DNA of 64,000 bases, from positions 62,001-126,000 of the forward strand of contig NZ_CAMZOF010000013.1 of NCBI RefSeq assembly GCF_947331435.1, in the 5' to 3' direction. How positions within the stretch are numbered: position 1 is the stretch's first letter; each line of letters begins with the position of its first letter. Below the pieces are notes generated by a model. The model had not been told where the DNA came from and searched no databases. It saw only the letters and a list, made by a program, of their open reading frames with translations. This stretch comes from Pelagibius sp. Alg239-R121 (GTDB lineage: Bacteria > Pseudomonadota > Alphaproteobacteria > Kiloniellales > Kiloniellaceae). Both the position numbers and the translations under genes were made by a program. Below, piece by piece: positions 19,971 through 30,513 of this stretch.

Positions 19971-20831
19971 TCAGGCTTTCCCGAAGAGGCCCTGAGGCCG
20001 GATCATCAGCACGGCGATCAGGAATGCGAAGGCGATGGCGTCGCGGTCCAGGAAACTGCCCAGATAGATGGTGCCGAAGGATTCGATCACGCCGAGTGCC
20101 AGGGCGGCGATCAGCGTGCCGCGCAGGTCGCCCAGGCCACCAAGGACGATGATCGCCAGAGCCTTGTAGCTGGGCACGCTGCCCATGGTCGGCTCCACCA
20201 GATTGTTCAGCAGCGCCACGATCACTCCGGCCGAGGCCGCGAGGGCCGAGCCGACGAAAAAATTGATGTCGCGGATGCGGGCGATATTGACCCCAAAGGC
20301 TTCGGCCATCTTGGGGTCGGTGACGGTGGCCCGCGAGGCGGTGCCGATGCGCGTGCGGCCGGCGAGAAAAGCGAGACCCCCGATCAACACCACGGCACCG
20401 ACCATGGCGGCCAGCTCGGCCTGTTTCAGATTAACGCCGAGGATACCGACCGGATCCTGCAGGGGCGGTGCGACATAGGAAAGACCATAAGGGCCGAAGA
20501 TCAGGCGGAAGAGTTCTTCCATCATGATGAACAGGCCAATCGAGGCGATGAGCGCAACGTAAGGCGGCCGCCCGAGCAGGGGCTGATAGCAGGTGCGGTA
20601 GATCGCGATTCCGAACAGGCCCATGGCGGGCATGGCGATCAGCAGGGCCAGCGCCAGGCTGCCGGTTGCGTTCGTCACCAGAACGCCGATGTAGCCGCCC
20701 AGGGTAAAGAGCCCCGCGTGGGCCACATGCAGGATCCGCAGCAGGCCGTAGACCAGGGTCAGGCCGACGGCAATCAGCGCATAGATGCTGCCCTGCACAA
20801 GGCCTTGCAGCAGGAGTTCGAAAGCGAGCAT
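19971..20831 (-). CDS. livH: LIV-type ABC transporter permease
   Basis: 286 aa, multi-spanning. The typical start (LLQGLVQGSIYALIAVGLTLVYG) and the LGGLGDLRGTLIAALALG motif near the C-terminus identify LivH. It follows livK after a terminator-like hairpin, which would lower its expression relative to the binding protein. Confidence 0.94.
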   Translation of the reverse strand: MLAFELLLQGLVQGSIYALIAVGLTLVYGLLRILHVAHAGLFTLGGYIGVLVTNATGSLALALLIAMPAMGLFGIAIYRTCYQPLLGRPPYVALIASIGLFIMMEELFRLIFGPYGLSYVAPPLQDPVGILGVNLKQAELAAMVGAVVLIGGLAFLAGRTRIGTASRATVTDPKMAEAFGVNIARIRDINFFVGSALAASAGVIVALLNNLVEPTMGSVPSYKALAIIVLGGLGDLRGTLIAALALGVIESFGTIYLGSFLDRDAIAFAFLIAVLMIRPQGLFGKA

Positions 20832-20858
20832 CGGGTTGTGCCTCGGTGAGAAAACGGC

Positions 20859-20921
20859 AAAAAAAGAGGCCGTCCCGCCTTGCTGCCATCAATGCGGCAG
20901 GAAGGCGGAAAACGGCCCCTC
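20859..20921 (-). terminator. Long hairpin with T run between livK and livH
   Basis: On the minus strand a GC-rich imperfect stem of ~25 bp (GAGGGGCCGT...ACGGCCTC) is followed by seven T. It sits after the binding-protein gene and before the permease gene, the classic place for partial termination. Confidence 0.85.
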
Positions 20922-20930
20922 GGGTTCAGC

Positions 20931-22094
20931 TTACTTTTCCGGCGGTGCCAGCAGCTCGGGATCGCTGATGATGGAATGGCGATGCCAGTTGCCGTCCTTG
21001 ACCACCTGAACCTGAACGTCCTTACGCACTTCGCCCAGGCCGTTGAAGGAGATGGTGCCGGTGGAGGCTTCGACCGACAGCCCTGCGATGGCGTCGCGGA
21101 TCGCCTTGGGGTCGTCGCCGCCTGCTTTCCTCAGGGCGGCAACCGCAACCTTCATGGCCGTGTGGCCCGAGGCTGCGACCATGTCGGCCTTGTAGCCGGC
21201 CTTTTCTTCAAAAGCCGCGATAAAGGACTTTGCTTCCGGCGAGTCAGAATCCCGGTCCAGTGAGGTCGTGATGATCACGCCTTCCGAGGCTGGGCCCGCA
21301 ATCTCGATAAATTTCTGCGAATCATAACCTTCCTGACCGATAACCGGTACCTCGATGCCCCCGGCGCGCAGCTGAGAGACGAGCGGACCGGCCGTGAAGA
21401 AGTAGCCCGAGGCATAGATCGCTTCGGGCGCATCCGACTTTACTTTGGCGACAATCGGGCCGAATTGGCGGTCCTTGATGGAGTATTCGTACTCGCTGAC
21501 CACTTCGATGCCGAATTTCTCCGCCGCGTCCTTGAAGCCATTCGCCAGGGACTTGCCGAAGTCGTTCTTCAGGGTGATCAGAGTGACCTTTGTCTTACCC
21601 AGGCTCTCCCCGATCAGCTTGGCGCCGGCCCGGCCCTGAACTTCCCCGACGAAGGAGGTGCGGAAGACATAATCGCCGGAACGGGTGATTTCGGGGTGAA
21701 CCGCGAAGGCCGAAATGTAAGGGATGCCGGCCCCCTGGAAGACGCCTGCGGCAGCACGGGTGGCCCCGGAATAGCTGCCGGAGATGGCAATTTTAACTTC
21801 GTCCTGCTCAATCAGTTTGGTCGCGATCGGAACGGCGGATTTCGGCGAAGCCTGATCGTCGTAGATCACCAGTTCGATCGTCTTGCCGTTGATCCCGCCA
21901 TTGGCATTGGCCTGTTCGGCGGCCAGTTGCGCCCCGATCAGGGCCGACTTGCCGTCCGCAGCCGCGAAGCCGGTTTGCGGCACGTTGATGCCGATCTTGA
22001 TGCTGTCGGCCAGCGCGGCGCCGGTGAGACCAAACGTCGCTGAGGCGCCGAGCGCGGCCGCGAAAGCCGCGAACCTGATGAAGTCTTTTTGCAT
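20931..22094 (-). CDS. livK: LIV-type periplasmic substrate-binding protein
   Basis: 387 aa with a signal peptide (ending ALADS). It has the Peripla_BP_6 fold pattern: KIGINVPQTGFAAADGKSALIGAQLAAEQAN near the mature N-terminus and GAISFNG-type C-terminal motif (STGTISFNGLGEVRKDVQVQVV). It captures an amino-acid-like ligand for LivHMGF. A HutC-type operator is ~226 bp upstream, so the likely ligand is histidine, urocanate or a relative (inference). Confidence 0.93.
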   Translation of the reverse strand: MQKDFIRFAAFAAALGASATFGLTGAALADSIKIGINVPQTGFAAADGKSALIGAQLAAEQANANGGINGKTIELVIYDDQASPKSAVPIATKLIEQDEVKIAISGSYSGATRAAAGVFQGAGIPYISAFAVHPEITRSGDYVFRTSFVGEVQGRAGAKLIGESLGKTKVTLITLKNDFGKSLANGFKDAAEKFGIEVVSEYEYSIKDRQFGPIVAKVKSDAPEAIYASGYFFTAGPLVSQLRAGGIEVPVIGQEGYDSQKFIEIAGPASEGVIITTSLDRDSDSPEAKSFIAAFEEKAGYKADMVAASGHTAMKVAVAALRKAGGDDPKAIRDAIAGLSVEASTGTISFNGLGEVRKDVQVQVVKDGNWHRHSIISDPELLAPPEK

Positions 22095-23138
22095 GTCGAA
22101 TCCTGTTCCCCTGATGGACCGGCGCAGCGTTTATTCACCGCGCTTTGCCGTTACGCCGAAACTCGCTTTCGACGCTTGTTTTTCGGACAGCTGTTGTCCC
22201 AGGCCGAGGTCTGCGGCTGTGTCACTTTGGGTCCTTTTTGTCCGCGTTGTCCCGAAAAAGAACCCCTTTGCCCCTCGAGCCTGTCTTTTTTGCGCGCCAC
22301 TGGCTGCGGCGTTTTATCTCACTTGTATATACAAGTATAGGCAAGGGCTTTTTCGAGAGTCAAATCTTGCGCTCTGACCAGGTGAGAACAGGATGCGGCC
22401 GGTCAGGCCGTGGAAGAGTGGCTGTCGACGGGGCCCGATCGCGGGTTTCCAGTGAGCGGTGGTTGTGATCACTTTTTTCCCTCAACCCATACGACACTAT
22501 CGGAGCCCGCTGCGCGTCAGAGTGTGGCGCAACAGCCGCCAAATAATCGTCTGAAGAGAGTTTTCTCGCGACAGCTTTGGTGACCTGCCGCACGTGCAGT
22601 TATGCAATTTCGTCTTTTTTCAAAGAGCTATGGAGGTTTTCCCATGAACTGGAAACAGCTCTGCGGTTGTCGTTTATCTGGAGTGTTTCTTTGAAGCGAA
22701 CAATGCATGTAATACTTGAGATTGTGCAGAGACTTTATGTGTTTTGCAATCGCAGGGTAATTGGATTCTAAAGTTGTATTTGGTGAATATAGTAAAAGTG
22801 AAAAATAACGTCAGATAAATAATGATTTTAGTAAAAATTTAACTCGCAAATGGTTTGTTTGCGAGAATTGATGATTTGAAATGAGGGCTTTACGTGAATT
22901 TCCGGAGTCCTTCGCGTATCGGCTAGAGCGGCTTCGCAATTCCGGAGCGCGAGATGATAAGCGGCAGCCTGACAAGGTTCTGAAGGTACGGCTCCCGCCT
23001 ACGGCTGCATTCAAACCATCACCGCTGACTCTCCGGTCCGACTATGGCGGCTATAAGCCTTCTCGTCGGTTCGGTTTCGGGTTTTGGCAGAGGCACAGGT
23101 GACAGCCTGGGAAAAGCGAGAGAAGAGAGGGAATGACA
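22095..23138. other. Divergent intergenic region between livK and a chemoreceptor
   Basis: About 1 kb without a credible gene. It holds the HutC-type site at 22321-22336 on the livK side. 22700-22860 is strongly AT-rich. Short frames here show no family features. Confidence 0.5.
22321..22336. promoter_or_regulatory. HutC-type operator upstream of livK
   Basis: Perfect 16-bp palindrome ACTTGTATATACAAGT, sharing the 12-base core with the hutU site. This puts the transporter operon under the same inferred repressor. Confidence 0.85.
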
Positions 23139-24896
23139 ATGTTAACTGGGTTCAAGAACATTAACGTCAGCACCAAGGTGCTGGCTGTCGTCGGCATATG
23201 TCTGGCGGCGCTGGTCGGGGTCGCGGCTCTGGCGATTGTTCAGATGAATAAGATTGGTGGCGAGATCGAAGCCATCGCCGAGCAGGACGTTCCGCTGACA
23301 GGGATGGTGACCAACATCACCGTTCATCAGCTCGAGCAGGCGATCAGCCTGGAGCGTGCGATGCGTTACGGCGAGTCGATGGCGCACGACAGTCATGCCG
23401 CGGAAGGCTTTGAGAAGGCCGTCGAGACCTTTGAAAAGCTCGCCAAGAAGGTGGATGCGGAGATCAAGGAAGGCGAGGAGCTTGCCCACGAGGCGGTGGG
23501 CCATGCGCACTCTGCCGAGGAGGCCAAGGAGTTTCAGCACGTGCTGGACGTCCTGACCAAGGTCGAATCCGAACATGCGGCGTTCGACGAACAGGCGTTT
23601 GAGATTTTCTCGCTGCTTTCCAGCGGGAACATTGACGAGGCTGTTACGAAAGAGCCGGCGATCGAACAGGCGGAAGAGGCTTTGAATCATGAACTGGAAG
23701 CCTTGCTGGAAGAACTGGTGAATTTCACTGCGGCGGCAACTCTGACCGCCGAGGCGCATGAGAAATCCGCCCTGCAGCTTTTGGTCATATCGACGATCAT
23801 TGTATTTGTGACGGCACTTGCTCTTGCGCTGCTGCTGGTACGCACGTCTGTCACGCGGCCGCTGAAGTCTCTAGTGACAGCGGTCGATGGCCTTGCCGCC
23901 GGTAACACCGACGTCGAGGTGTCCGTGGATGCCGACGACGAGATCGGCAAAGTCGCAAAGTCGCTCCATATTTTCCGCGGGAAACTGATCGAAAATCAAG
24001 AACTTGAAGTCAAGGCCGCTCAGGAAAAGGAGCGCGCGGAGCAATCGCGTCGGGATACTCTGCTGACCATGGCTGACAAGCTGGAAAACTCGGTTGGCGG
24101 TATCGTCCAGGTCGTTGCGTCCGCGTCGACGGAGTTGCAGGCGTCCGCTCAGGTCATGAGCTCGACGGCCGATGAAACCAACTCTCAGGCGTCGGCGGTC
24201 GCGGCTGCTTCCGACCAGGCGACCAGCAACGTGCACACGGTCGCCAGTGCAACCGAAGAGCTTTCGAGCTCGATCAGCGAGATCAGCCGACAGGTGGGGC
24301 AGTCCTCCTCAATCACCAAGAAAGCGGTCGATGAGGCCAGTAGAACCACTGCGACCGTGCAGAGCATGGCCGAGATGGCGGAAAAAATCGGCAAGGTCGT
24401 GAACCTGATCAACGATATTGCCGAGCAAACCAATCTCTTGGCGTTGAATGCGACAATCGAGGCGGCGCGGGCCGGCGAGGCCGGAAAAGGCTTTGCCGTG
24501 GTTGCGTCCGAAGTCAAAAACCTGGCCACGCAGACCGGCAAGGCGACGGAGGAGATCTCAAGCCAGATTTCCGGTATGCAGGAGGTCACGGGAGAAACCA
24601 CCAAGGCGATCGAAAGCATCAGCGCGACTGTCAACGAGGTCAACGACATCGCAACGAACATTGCCGCTGCTGTGGAAGAGCAGGGGGCCGCGACAAGAGA
24701 GATTGCGCAGAGCGTGCAACAGGCCGCACAGGGCACCCAGGAGGTGACGTCGAACATTTCCAAGGTCACTCAAGCATCCGGTGAGGCTGGGGAGGCGGCA
24801 GGCCAGGTCCTTGAAGCTTCAGGCGAGCTGTCCACCCAGTCTGAGACTTTGCGGCAGGAAATCGACGGTTTTCTTGTGGAACTCCGCTCGGCGTAA
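23139..24896 (+). CDS. Transmembrane methyl-accepting chemotaxis protein
   Basis: 585 aa from the ATG at 23139. The ATG at 23133 is too close to the GAGAGG site, whereas 23139 has ~8-9-base spacing. Layout: TM1 (~14-34), a periplasmic helical domain rich in Glu/His (~35-205), TM2 (~208-232), HAMP (~232-285), and a signalling domain with the hairpin tip [23 protein letters not shown]. No C-terminal CheR-docking pentapeptide. The ligand is unknown; the His- and Glu-rich sensor region might bind metal or pH-responsive ligands (inference). Terminator follows. Confidence 0.94.
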   Translation: MLTGFKNINVSTKVLAVVGICLAALVGVAALAIVQMNKIGGEIEAIAEQDVPLTGMVTNITVHQLEQAISLERAMRYGESMAHDSHAAEGFEKAVETFEKLAKKVDAEIKEGEELAHEAVGHAHSAEEAKEFQHVLDVLTKVESEHAAFDEQAFEIFSLLSSGNIDEAVTKEPAIEQAEEALNHELEALLEELVNFTAAATLTAEAHEKSALQLLVISTIIVFVTALALALLLVRTSVTRPLKSLVTAVDGLAAGNTDVEVSVDADDEIGKVAKSLHIFRGKLIENQELEVKAAQEKERAEQSRRDTLLTMADKLENSVGGIVQVVASASTELQASAQVMSSTADETNSQASAVAAASDQATSNVHTVASATEELSSSISEISRQVGQSSSITKKAVDEASRTTATVQSMAEMAEKIGKVVNLINDIAEQTNLLALNATIEAARAGEAGKGFAVVASEVKNLATQTGKATEEISSQISGMQEVTGETTKAIESISATVNEVNDIATNIAAAVEEQGAATREIAQSVQQAAQGTQEVTSNISKVTQASGEAGEAAGQVLEASGELSTQSETLRQEIDGFLVELRSA

Positions 24897-25997
24897 CAGC
24901 GGCTGACACCGCCTTATCGATAAGAGCCTCGTCCGCTTGCCGGCGAGGCTCTTTTTTTGCCGAAGGTCTGAAATGGGCGAGGTGAGCGCCGTGGCCGCTG
25001 CAGCAACGCGGCCGCCCAGAACGGGGACCAAGACATGGCTGAGGCAAATGCGGCGTACAGCCAGCAGATCGCCCAGTCGTGCAGGACGTCTCTTTCGACA
25101 TGTCTCGAGACCGATTACCGGGATTATCCGAAATCGGTGAATGTGTGTTGCATACAACAGGATTTCGTTAAGAAAACGAACGCAGGCTGTTTTGATAGAA
25201 TGCTCTTTTTGTATCAGTGGCATTTTTTTTTATGCCTTGAAATCTCGCCAGCGCGGGGCTTCCTGCAGACCCGGAAGCAAATTAAACGGCTATTGGTTTT
25301 TCCCCAAAAGGTAGGCTGAAGTATTGGTCAGAAACCCTACCTGAAAAACCCAGTTAACTAACTATAGATAGATTTATTCGGCGCCTTGTTGTGATGGCGA
25401 TGATACTTGTTTCGACCTGAATCACTCGCGAAGTTATTAAATTCAAAAGGTTTTGAAGAGATTGCCGTGAAAAGCAAAGATACCGCTTAGGTGGAACCCG
25501 TTCATGGTAGCAGTTTTGTCTAGATGTATCCAATTCACATCATATCTGCCTGGCGAGATTAAGTTAAGATACAATTAAACGAAAACAATATCGGTCGAAC
25601 GACTTGATTTACTGAGTAAAAAAACTCCTGAGTTTATTTCGAGGCTGCCGAAAATTTAGAAAAAATTAATTCGCATACTGCTTTTATTTGAGCGTTCGAG
25701 GAGATAGGTGCCAGGCGTTAAGCCGGAATCAGATTGATCTCTTTGATGGGAAATTTGCGAGCTCGGCAGGGTGTTCGAGCAGACTGTCAACGTTGTGGTG
25801 GTCGTATTGTGAATAAGGGATTTTGAAAGAAGTTATCGGTGAATTTCGCCTTCAGGCTCGTAGAAGAATACAGCCTGTTTTGGGTGGATACCGGCGATAA
25901 AGTTCTTCCCGGCCACAAACTGCGGCGCTCCACGGTACCAGGCATTCATGAAGCGGTTTTACCTCCGCGATGTGAGGCGGGTGAAAGGAGATAATAG
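24897..25997. other. Long intergenic region between two chemoreceptor genes
   Basis: About 1.1 kb. Apart from the terminator at 24923-24958, nothing is recognised. Much of 25140-25860 is AT-rich relative to the window. A 94-codon frame at 25035 lacks family features. Confidence 0.5.
24923..24958 (+). terminator. Rho-independent terminator after the chemoreceptor
   Basis: Stem AGAGCCTCG/CGAGGCTCT with a 12-base loop, followed by a run of seven T. Confidence 0.92.
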
Positions 25998-27527
25998 GTG
26001 TTTAAATTCGGCTCGAGTGGCGCCAGTGGCGCTGCACAGAACAAGCTCGGTGCGGGCGAGATGGAAATGATGCTCGCGGCCCTGGATAAATCGCAGGCTG
26101 TCATTCATTTCAAACCCGATGGAACGATCCTCTTTGCGAACGAGAATTTCCTGGGTGCGTTGGGGTACGCACTCGATGAAATTCAGGGTCAGCATCACAG
26201 CATGTTCGTCGAGCCTGGTTATGCGAAAACCGCTGAGTATCAGCAGTTTTGGGAAAGCCTCGCCCAGGGGAATTACCAGGCCGCGGAATATAAGCGTATC
26301 ACCAAGGACGGTTCGGAGATCTGGATCCAGGCCTCCTACAATCCGATTCTCGATAAGTCCGGTAAGACGGTTAAGGTTGTGAAATACGCGACCGATATCA
26401 CCGCGCAGACGCTGCAAAACGCCGACTATCGCGGTCAGATCGCTGCGGTGAATAAATCGCAGGCCGTCATTGCCTTCGAACTGGACGGTACGATTATCGA
26501 AGCCAACGAGAATTTCCTTGGTGCGTTGGGGTACGCGCTCGACGAAATCAAAGGTAAACATCACAGGATGTTCGTCGAACCCGCTTTCGCTCAGTCCGCT
26601 GAATATAAAGCTTTCTGGGAGGCATTGGGGCGCGGCGAATATCAGGCTGACGAATACAAGCGTGTTACCAAGAGCGGCGAGGAGATCTGGATCCAGGCCT
26701 CTTACAATCCGATTTACGATCCAAACGGCAAACCCTTTAAGGTCGTGAAGTTTGCGACCGATATTACGGCGGCGGTCCTGGCGCGCCAGGAAGCTGACCG
26801 CGTCGGTAAGCTGGTTGACGAAAATCTCGATAAAATCTTGAACTCGGTGGGGTCTGCCAATGAGCAGTCTGCAACGGCTGCCAGCGCTTCTTCCCAGACG
26901 CTGCAGACGGTTCAGTCGGTTGCCGCAGCGACAGAGGAATTTCAGTCCACCGCCAATGAGATCGGGCGCAGCATGGAAACCTCCAGAACGGAAGTTAGCA
27001 AGGCGCTTGAAGAGGTCGTGACGGCGGACGAGTCGACCCAGAAACTCACCAACCAGGCGCAGGCGATGAACAGCGTCGTTGACGTCATTCAGGAAATCGC
27101 CGGGCAGATCAATCTGCTTGCACTGAACGCGACCATCGAATCCGCAAGAGCCGGAGAGGCCGGTAAGGGATTTGCCGTTGTGGCTTCCGAGGTCAAATCC
27201 CTGGCAAACCAGGTCGCGAACGCGACGGGGCAGATTTCTTCGGAAATCGGCGGCATGCAGTCGGTGTGCGGGGATGTGGTTGAGCGTCTGCAAAGCATCA
27301 GAGGCGCGGTCCAGGCCGTTGAAACCAGTGTCGCAACCGTTGCCGGGGCCGTCGAAGAGCAGACGGCAACCACGCGAGAGATCGCAGAGAATATGCAGGC
27401 AGCGGCGACCGCGGTCGGCGATATCAACACGAACCTCGATACAATCTCTGGCGCTGTTGGCGACGCAAACAGCTTTGCGAAGGAAGGTACCGAACTCTTC
27501 CGGAGCCTTAAGACCAACGCAGCGTAA
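25998..27527 (+). CDS. Cytoplasmic chemoreceptor with two PAS domains
   Basis: 509 aa from GTG 25998, preceded by AAAGGAG. No membrane segment. PAS1 (~22-137) and PAS2 (~147-260) are close duplicates, both with [15 protein letters not shown] and WIQASYNPI. The MCP signalling domain has the tip [26 protein letters not shown] is absent. This is the Aer/BdlA-like soluble layout, often binding heme or FAD for redox or oxygen sensing; cofactor not determinable here. It lies 1.1 kb after the membrane chemoreceptor, same strand. Confidence 0.94.
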   Translation: MFKFGSSGASGAAQNKLGAGEMEMMLAALDKSQAVIHFKPDGTILFANENFLGALGYALDEIQGQHHSMFVEPGYAKTAEYQQFWESLAQGNYQAAEYKRITKDGSEIWIQASYNPILDKSGKTVKVVKYATDITAQTLQNADYRGQIAAVNKSQAVIAFELDGTIIEANENFLGALGYALDEIKGKHHRMFVEPAFAQSAEYKAFWEALGRGEYQADEYKRVTKSGEEIWIQASYNPIYDPNGKPFKVVKFATDITAAVLARQEADRVGKLVDENLDKILNSVGSANEQSATAASASSQTLQTVQSVAAATEEFQSTANEIGRSMETSRTEVSKALEEVVTADESTQKLTNQAQAMNSVVDVIQEIAGQINLLALNATIESARAGEAGKGFAVVASEVKSLANQVANATGQISSEIGGMQSVCGDVVERLQSIRGAVQAVETSVATVAGAVEEQTATTREIAENMQAAATAVGDINTNLDTISGAVGDANSFAKEGTELFRSLKTNAA

Positions 27528-27725
27528 TATCTACTAATTGTGGCTAATGAGTTGATGTGCCGGCCTCGGCACCTCATCTCAAAGCCCGGTTAAACCACAG
27601 ATACCGGTTAGGGGCCTTCGGAGTGTGTCGAAAAGCCTGGTCGCGATGCGCCGCATCAGATGACGCTGCATCGCCCGCGGTCTTTCTCCTTACCCGAAGA
27701 TCCCTGTAGACACTCTCTATGGGTC

Positions 27726-27752
27726 ATTACCAACGCTTCTTGGTGTTAATTC
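27726..27752. repeat. Short palindrome, relative of 38149-38172
   Basis: Contains ACCAACGCTTCTTGGT, a 5-bp-arm hairpin (ACCAA/TTGGT) nearly identical to ACCAACGCTCCTTGGT at 38152-38167. It lies in the gap downstream of the DUF3137 gene. Confidence 0.4.
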
Positions 27753-27764
27753 CGAGTTCGGGGA

Positions 27765-28748
27765 TCAGATGGGAGAAGGTGCTTTGCTTTTGCCAGCCAA
27801 CTGCAGCACGTCGAGAGTTTCGAAAATCGCCTGAAACCGGATCAAGGCCGCCTGCAGGCGTCGTTCGTCGGTTGCAGTAAAACCGGGATCGGTGATGTCG
27901 ATGGCGTTCTCGGTCAGATCGACACTCATCAACATGGATGAACCCGTGAATGCCAGCTGGATGTCAAAGCCCAAGAGCTCTTCCAGCGCCAGCAATTGCC
28001 CCCTCAAAACCGGAGTCATGATACTCCGGGCTTCTGCGTCATCCGTTGCATAGACTTCAAAGCTTTGCTCGAAAGTCCAGTCTTTGAGATCGACCCGTTC
28101 CGGGGGGTGCTGAAAACGATCCGCAACGTTTTGCAGGCAACGGTCGTTTTTCAGGACGAGGGTTTGTCCTACGTAGTTCTTCTTCAGTTCGAACACAGAA
28201 AGCAGTCCGTTGAAGACGATACTGCCGGCATCGCTGCCGTGCTTGCTGAGCTGGGCATCGGTTTGCAGAAAGACGATGCCTTTGTAAGCCCCTGCCAGCT
28301 GGTTTTCGAAACGCGATGCGCTAAAGCTGTCGATCAGTCCGAAGCCGGCGAAACTCTCCGCGTTCGATTGCATCGGGGCGAGGCTGTAGGAAATGCCCGC
28401 CGCATCGCAGAGCGGTTTGAAAATCTCCTGACGCATTGCCAGCCCGATATCGCGTTGCGGGCGTTTGCTCAAGGCCCATTGGGCGCCTGCACCGACCAGC
28501 AGAGCGAGCAGGACGGCATTCGTTACGTCCATGGCTATCAGCGAAAGACTGCCGACCACGACAGCAAGCGCCAGAGCAGCGATCCAGGTCAGTTCCGAGT
28601 TGCGTTTCCAGGCACGCTGCTTTCGTACCAGTTCGATCAGCCTCGGCGCGATCCCGTCATTGTAGATGGAGACCGCCATCTCGGTGGAGAGGCGAATACT
28701 CGTGCGCGTTGAAGCGGATCGTTCGGGGCTGGCCGTGGTGGCGTTCAA
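27765..28748 (-). CDS. DUF3137 membrane protein B
   Basis: 327 aa, with two adjacent hydrophobic segments (~52-90), then a soluble domain of DUF3137 type (VYATDDAEARSIMTPVLRGQLLALEELLG and a terminal segment with a SSMLMSVDLTENAIDI strand). It overlaps the upstream DUF3137 gene by 4 bp. DUF3137 and LemA genes commonly occur together; function unknown. It is a paralogue of the neighbouring gene, with the same domain order. Confidence 0.85.
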   Translation of the reverse strand: MNATTASPERSASTRTSIRLSTEMAVSIYNDGIAPRLIELVRKQRAWKRNSELTWIAALALAVVVGSLSLIAMDVTNAVLLALLVGAGAQWALSKRPQRDIGLAMRQEIFKPLCDAAGISYSLAPMQSNAESFAGFGLIDSFSASRFENQLAGAYKGIVFLQTDAQLSKHGSDAGSIVFNGLLSVFELKKNYVGQTLVLKNDRCLQNVADRFQHPPERVDLKDWTFEQSFEVYATDDAEARSIMTPVLRGQLLALEELLGFDIQLAFTGSSMLMSVDLTENAIDITDPGFTATDERRLQAALIRFQAIFETLDVLQLAGKSKAPSPI

Positions 28749-29689
28749 AGTTTCGTCTCGGCGTTGAGGCGGAGCGTATCGACCACTTCGAAGATCATGG
28801 ACAGGTCGGCGACAATCGCCCGCAGCCTGTTCCTGTCGGCCAGCGGGGCGTCCAGGTTCCCGATGTTGAAGGCATCACGATTGAGTTCGACCGACATCAG
28901 GAGAGAATTGCGGTCGAAGGCCAGGCGGACCTTGGAACCCAGGCGCTGCTCCAATGCGATCAGGCGATCCATGAAGGCGGGCGTCAAAAGATAGCGCGCC
29001 TCGATCTGGTCACTGGCGTAGACCTCATAAGCGCGTTCGAAGCGCGGGTCTTCCAGATTGACGCGGTCAAGGTTTTTACCGATACCGCCTAGAAAATTCC
29101 CGATCAATCCGCCGTCGCGCAACACCACTGTGCGGCCCTGAAAGCCCTTGTTCACTTCGAAGGCCGCGAGCAAACCATGAAAGACGGTGCGCGTATTCTT
29201 GTCGTCCTTGTCCTTGAGATGCGCATCGACGAGCGAAAAGGCGAGGCCCTGGTAGCGTCCTGAAACTTCGTCTTCGAACTGGCTGCGGTTGAAGCTGCCC
29301 ACCAATCCGAGTTCGCTGAAATACTGGGCGTTCGAGCCGTCGGGAAAGAGATGATAGGTGAAGCCCAGCGCGTCGCAGAGTGGAATAAAGATTTCCCGTT
29401 TTACGCTTTCGGTCAGCTGCTTCAACGGCCGGGCAATCAAAAACCAGTAAGTGGCGGCGCCCGCAGGTAAAGCAAAGAAGACGGAATCCACATCCCGTGA
29501 GACAAAAAAGAACGCAATGGCCACCGCTGCGCCGGCAGCGAAAACGAGCAGCCAGTTGCGCACCATCTTTCTCTTGAATGCGAGCCGCTCGTGATCCCGT
29601 GCCTGCAGACGCGGTGCGATGTTTTCTTCGAACTCCGCTTCGAAGGTTTCCATGAGAGACCGGGGTTGGGGTGCTTGGGGCATCTGCAT
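28745..29689 (-). CDS. DUF3137 membrane protein A
   Basis: 314 aa. Two hydrophobic segments (~46-82) precede a DUF3137 domain with VYASDQIEARYLLTPAFMDRLIALEQRLG and SLLMSVELNRDAFNIG. It is 13 bp downstream of lemA and overlaps the second DUF3137 gene by 4 bp, so the three are one operon. Confidence 0.87.
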   Translation of the reverse strand: MQMPQAPQPRSLMETFEAEFEENIAPRLQARDHERLAFKRKMVRNWLLVFAAGAAVAIAFFFVSRDVDSVFFALPAGAATYWFLIARPLKQLTESVKREIFIPLCDALGFTYHLFPDGSNAQYFSELGLVGSFNRSQFEDEVSGRYQGLAFSLVDAHLKDKDDKNTRTVFHGLLAAFEVNKGFQGRTVVLRDGGLIGNFLGGIGKNLDRVNLEDPRFERAYEVYASDQIEARYLLTPAFMDRLIALEQRLGSKVRLAFDRNSLLMSVELNRDAFNIGNLDAPLADRNRLRAIVADLSMIFEVVDTLRLNAETKL

Positions 29690-29702
29690 TTTCCAATCCC
29701 CT

Positions 29703-30284
29703 CTATTTCAAGTAATCGTCGACGTTGACCGCCGCGCGATGACTGGTGTCTTCCATCTCCCAGAACGGCATGGACTTCACGCGTGCCCAGCCCGCAATGA
29801 GGGTTCCTGGAAAGATTTCGACTGCATTGTTCAGGTCCGATACCGCAGAATTGTAGAATCGCCGGGCGGCCGAGATGTGAGCTTCGGCCTCCGTGAAGGT
29901 GTCCTGCGCCTTGGCGATGGTATCGGCAGAGCGGAGTTCCGGATAGTTCTCTGCCACCGCAAAAAACCGCGCCATCCCCGTTTGCAGCTCCTGCCCGGCG
30001 GTCAGATGAGCCTGCACGGCTTCCGGGTCATTGGGGTCATAGCCCGAGTCGACGCGGGCACGCAGGGCCGTCATGCCTTCCAGCAGATCCTTTTCGTGTT
30101 CCATAAAGCGACCGGCGAGTTTCAGGATATTTGGCAGAAGGTCGTGCCGCTTTTTGAGCTGAACATCTACGGAAGACAGCGCTTCGCGTGCCGTGTTGCG
30201 GCGGCTGATCAACTTCGCATACCAGAAGTAGCCGAGAACAACCGGTACCGCGATAACGATCATTAGTATCGTTCCGAATTCCAT
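29703..30284 (-). CDS. lemA: LemA family protein
   Basis: 193 aa: one N-terminal membrane helix followed by the coiled helical LemA domain, including RRNTAREALSSVDVQLKKRHDLLPNILKLA and RFYNSAVSDLNNAVEIFPG. LemA proteins are inner-membrane helical bundles of unsettled function, repeatedly found with DUF3137 or TPM proteins. First gene of the three-gene operon. Confidence 0.93.
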   Translation of the reverse strand: MEFGTILMIVIAVPVVLGYFWYAKLISRRNTAREALSSVDVQLKKRHDLLPNILKLAGRFMEHEKDLLEGMTALRARVDSGYDPNDPEAVQAHLTAGQELQTGMARFFAVAENYPELRSADTIAKAQDTFTEAEAHISAARRFYNSAVSDLNNAVEIFPGTLIAGWARVKSMPFWEMEDTSHRAAVNVDDYLK

Positions 30285-30513
30285 CCTGTCACTCCCCCCG
30301 AAAGTTTAGGATTCGTCGAAGACTGAAACAAACAGCGATCATTCTTAGTGTAGCCGACGTAAATTTTCGAGGTCTATTTCAAAAAGCAAAATAACCCCCG
30401 AACAGTAACCAAAGGTTAACCGTAATGACCCACGGCGCAGAAAAATCCAGGTGGGAGGTCACTCAAGAGAAAAATACCTGGTCTGGGACTGTAAGCGCCA
30501 GAGATCCTGCGCT

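Noticed and set aside
25959-27293. Long open frame (444 aa) on the minus strand
   Set aside because: It lies opposite the PAS-MCP gene, whose domains are unmistakable; the minus frame has no family features.
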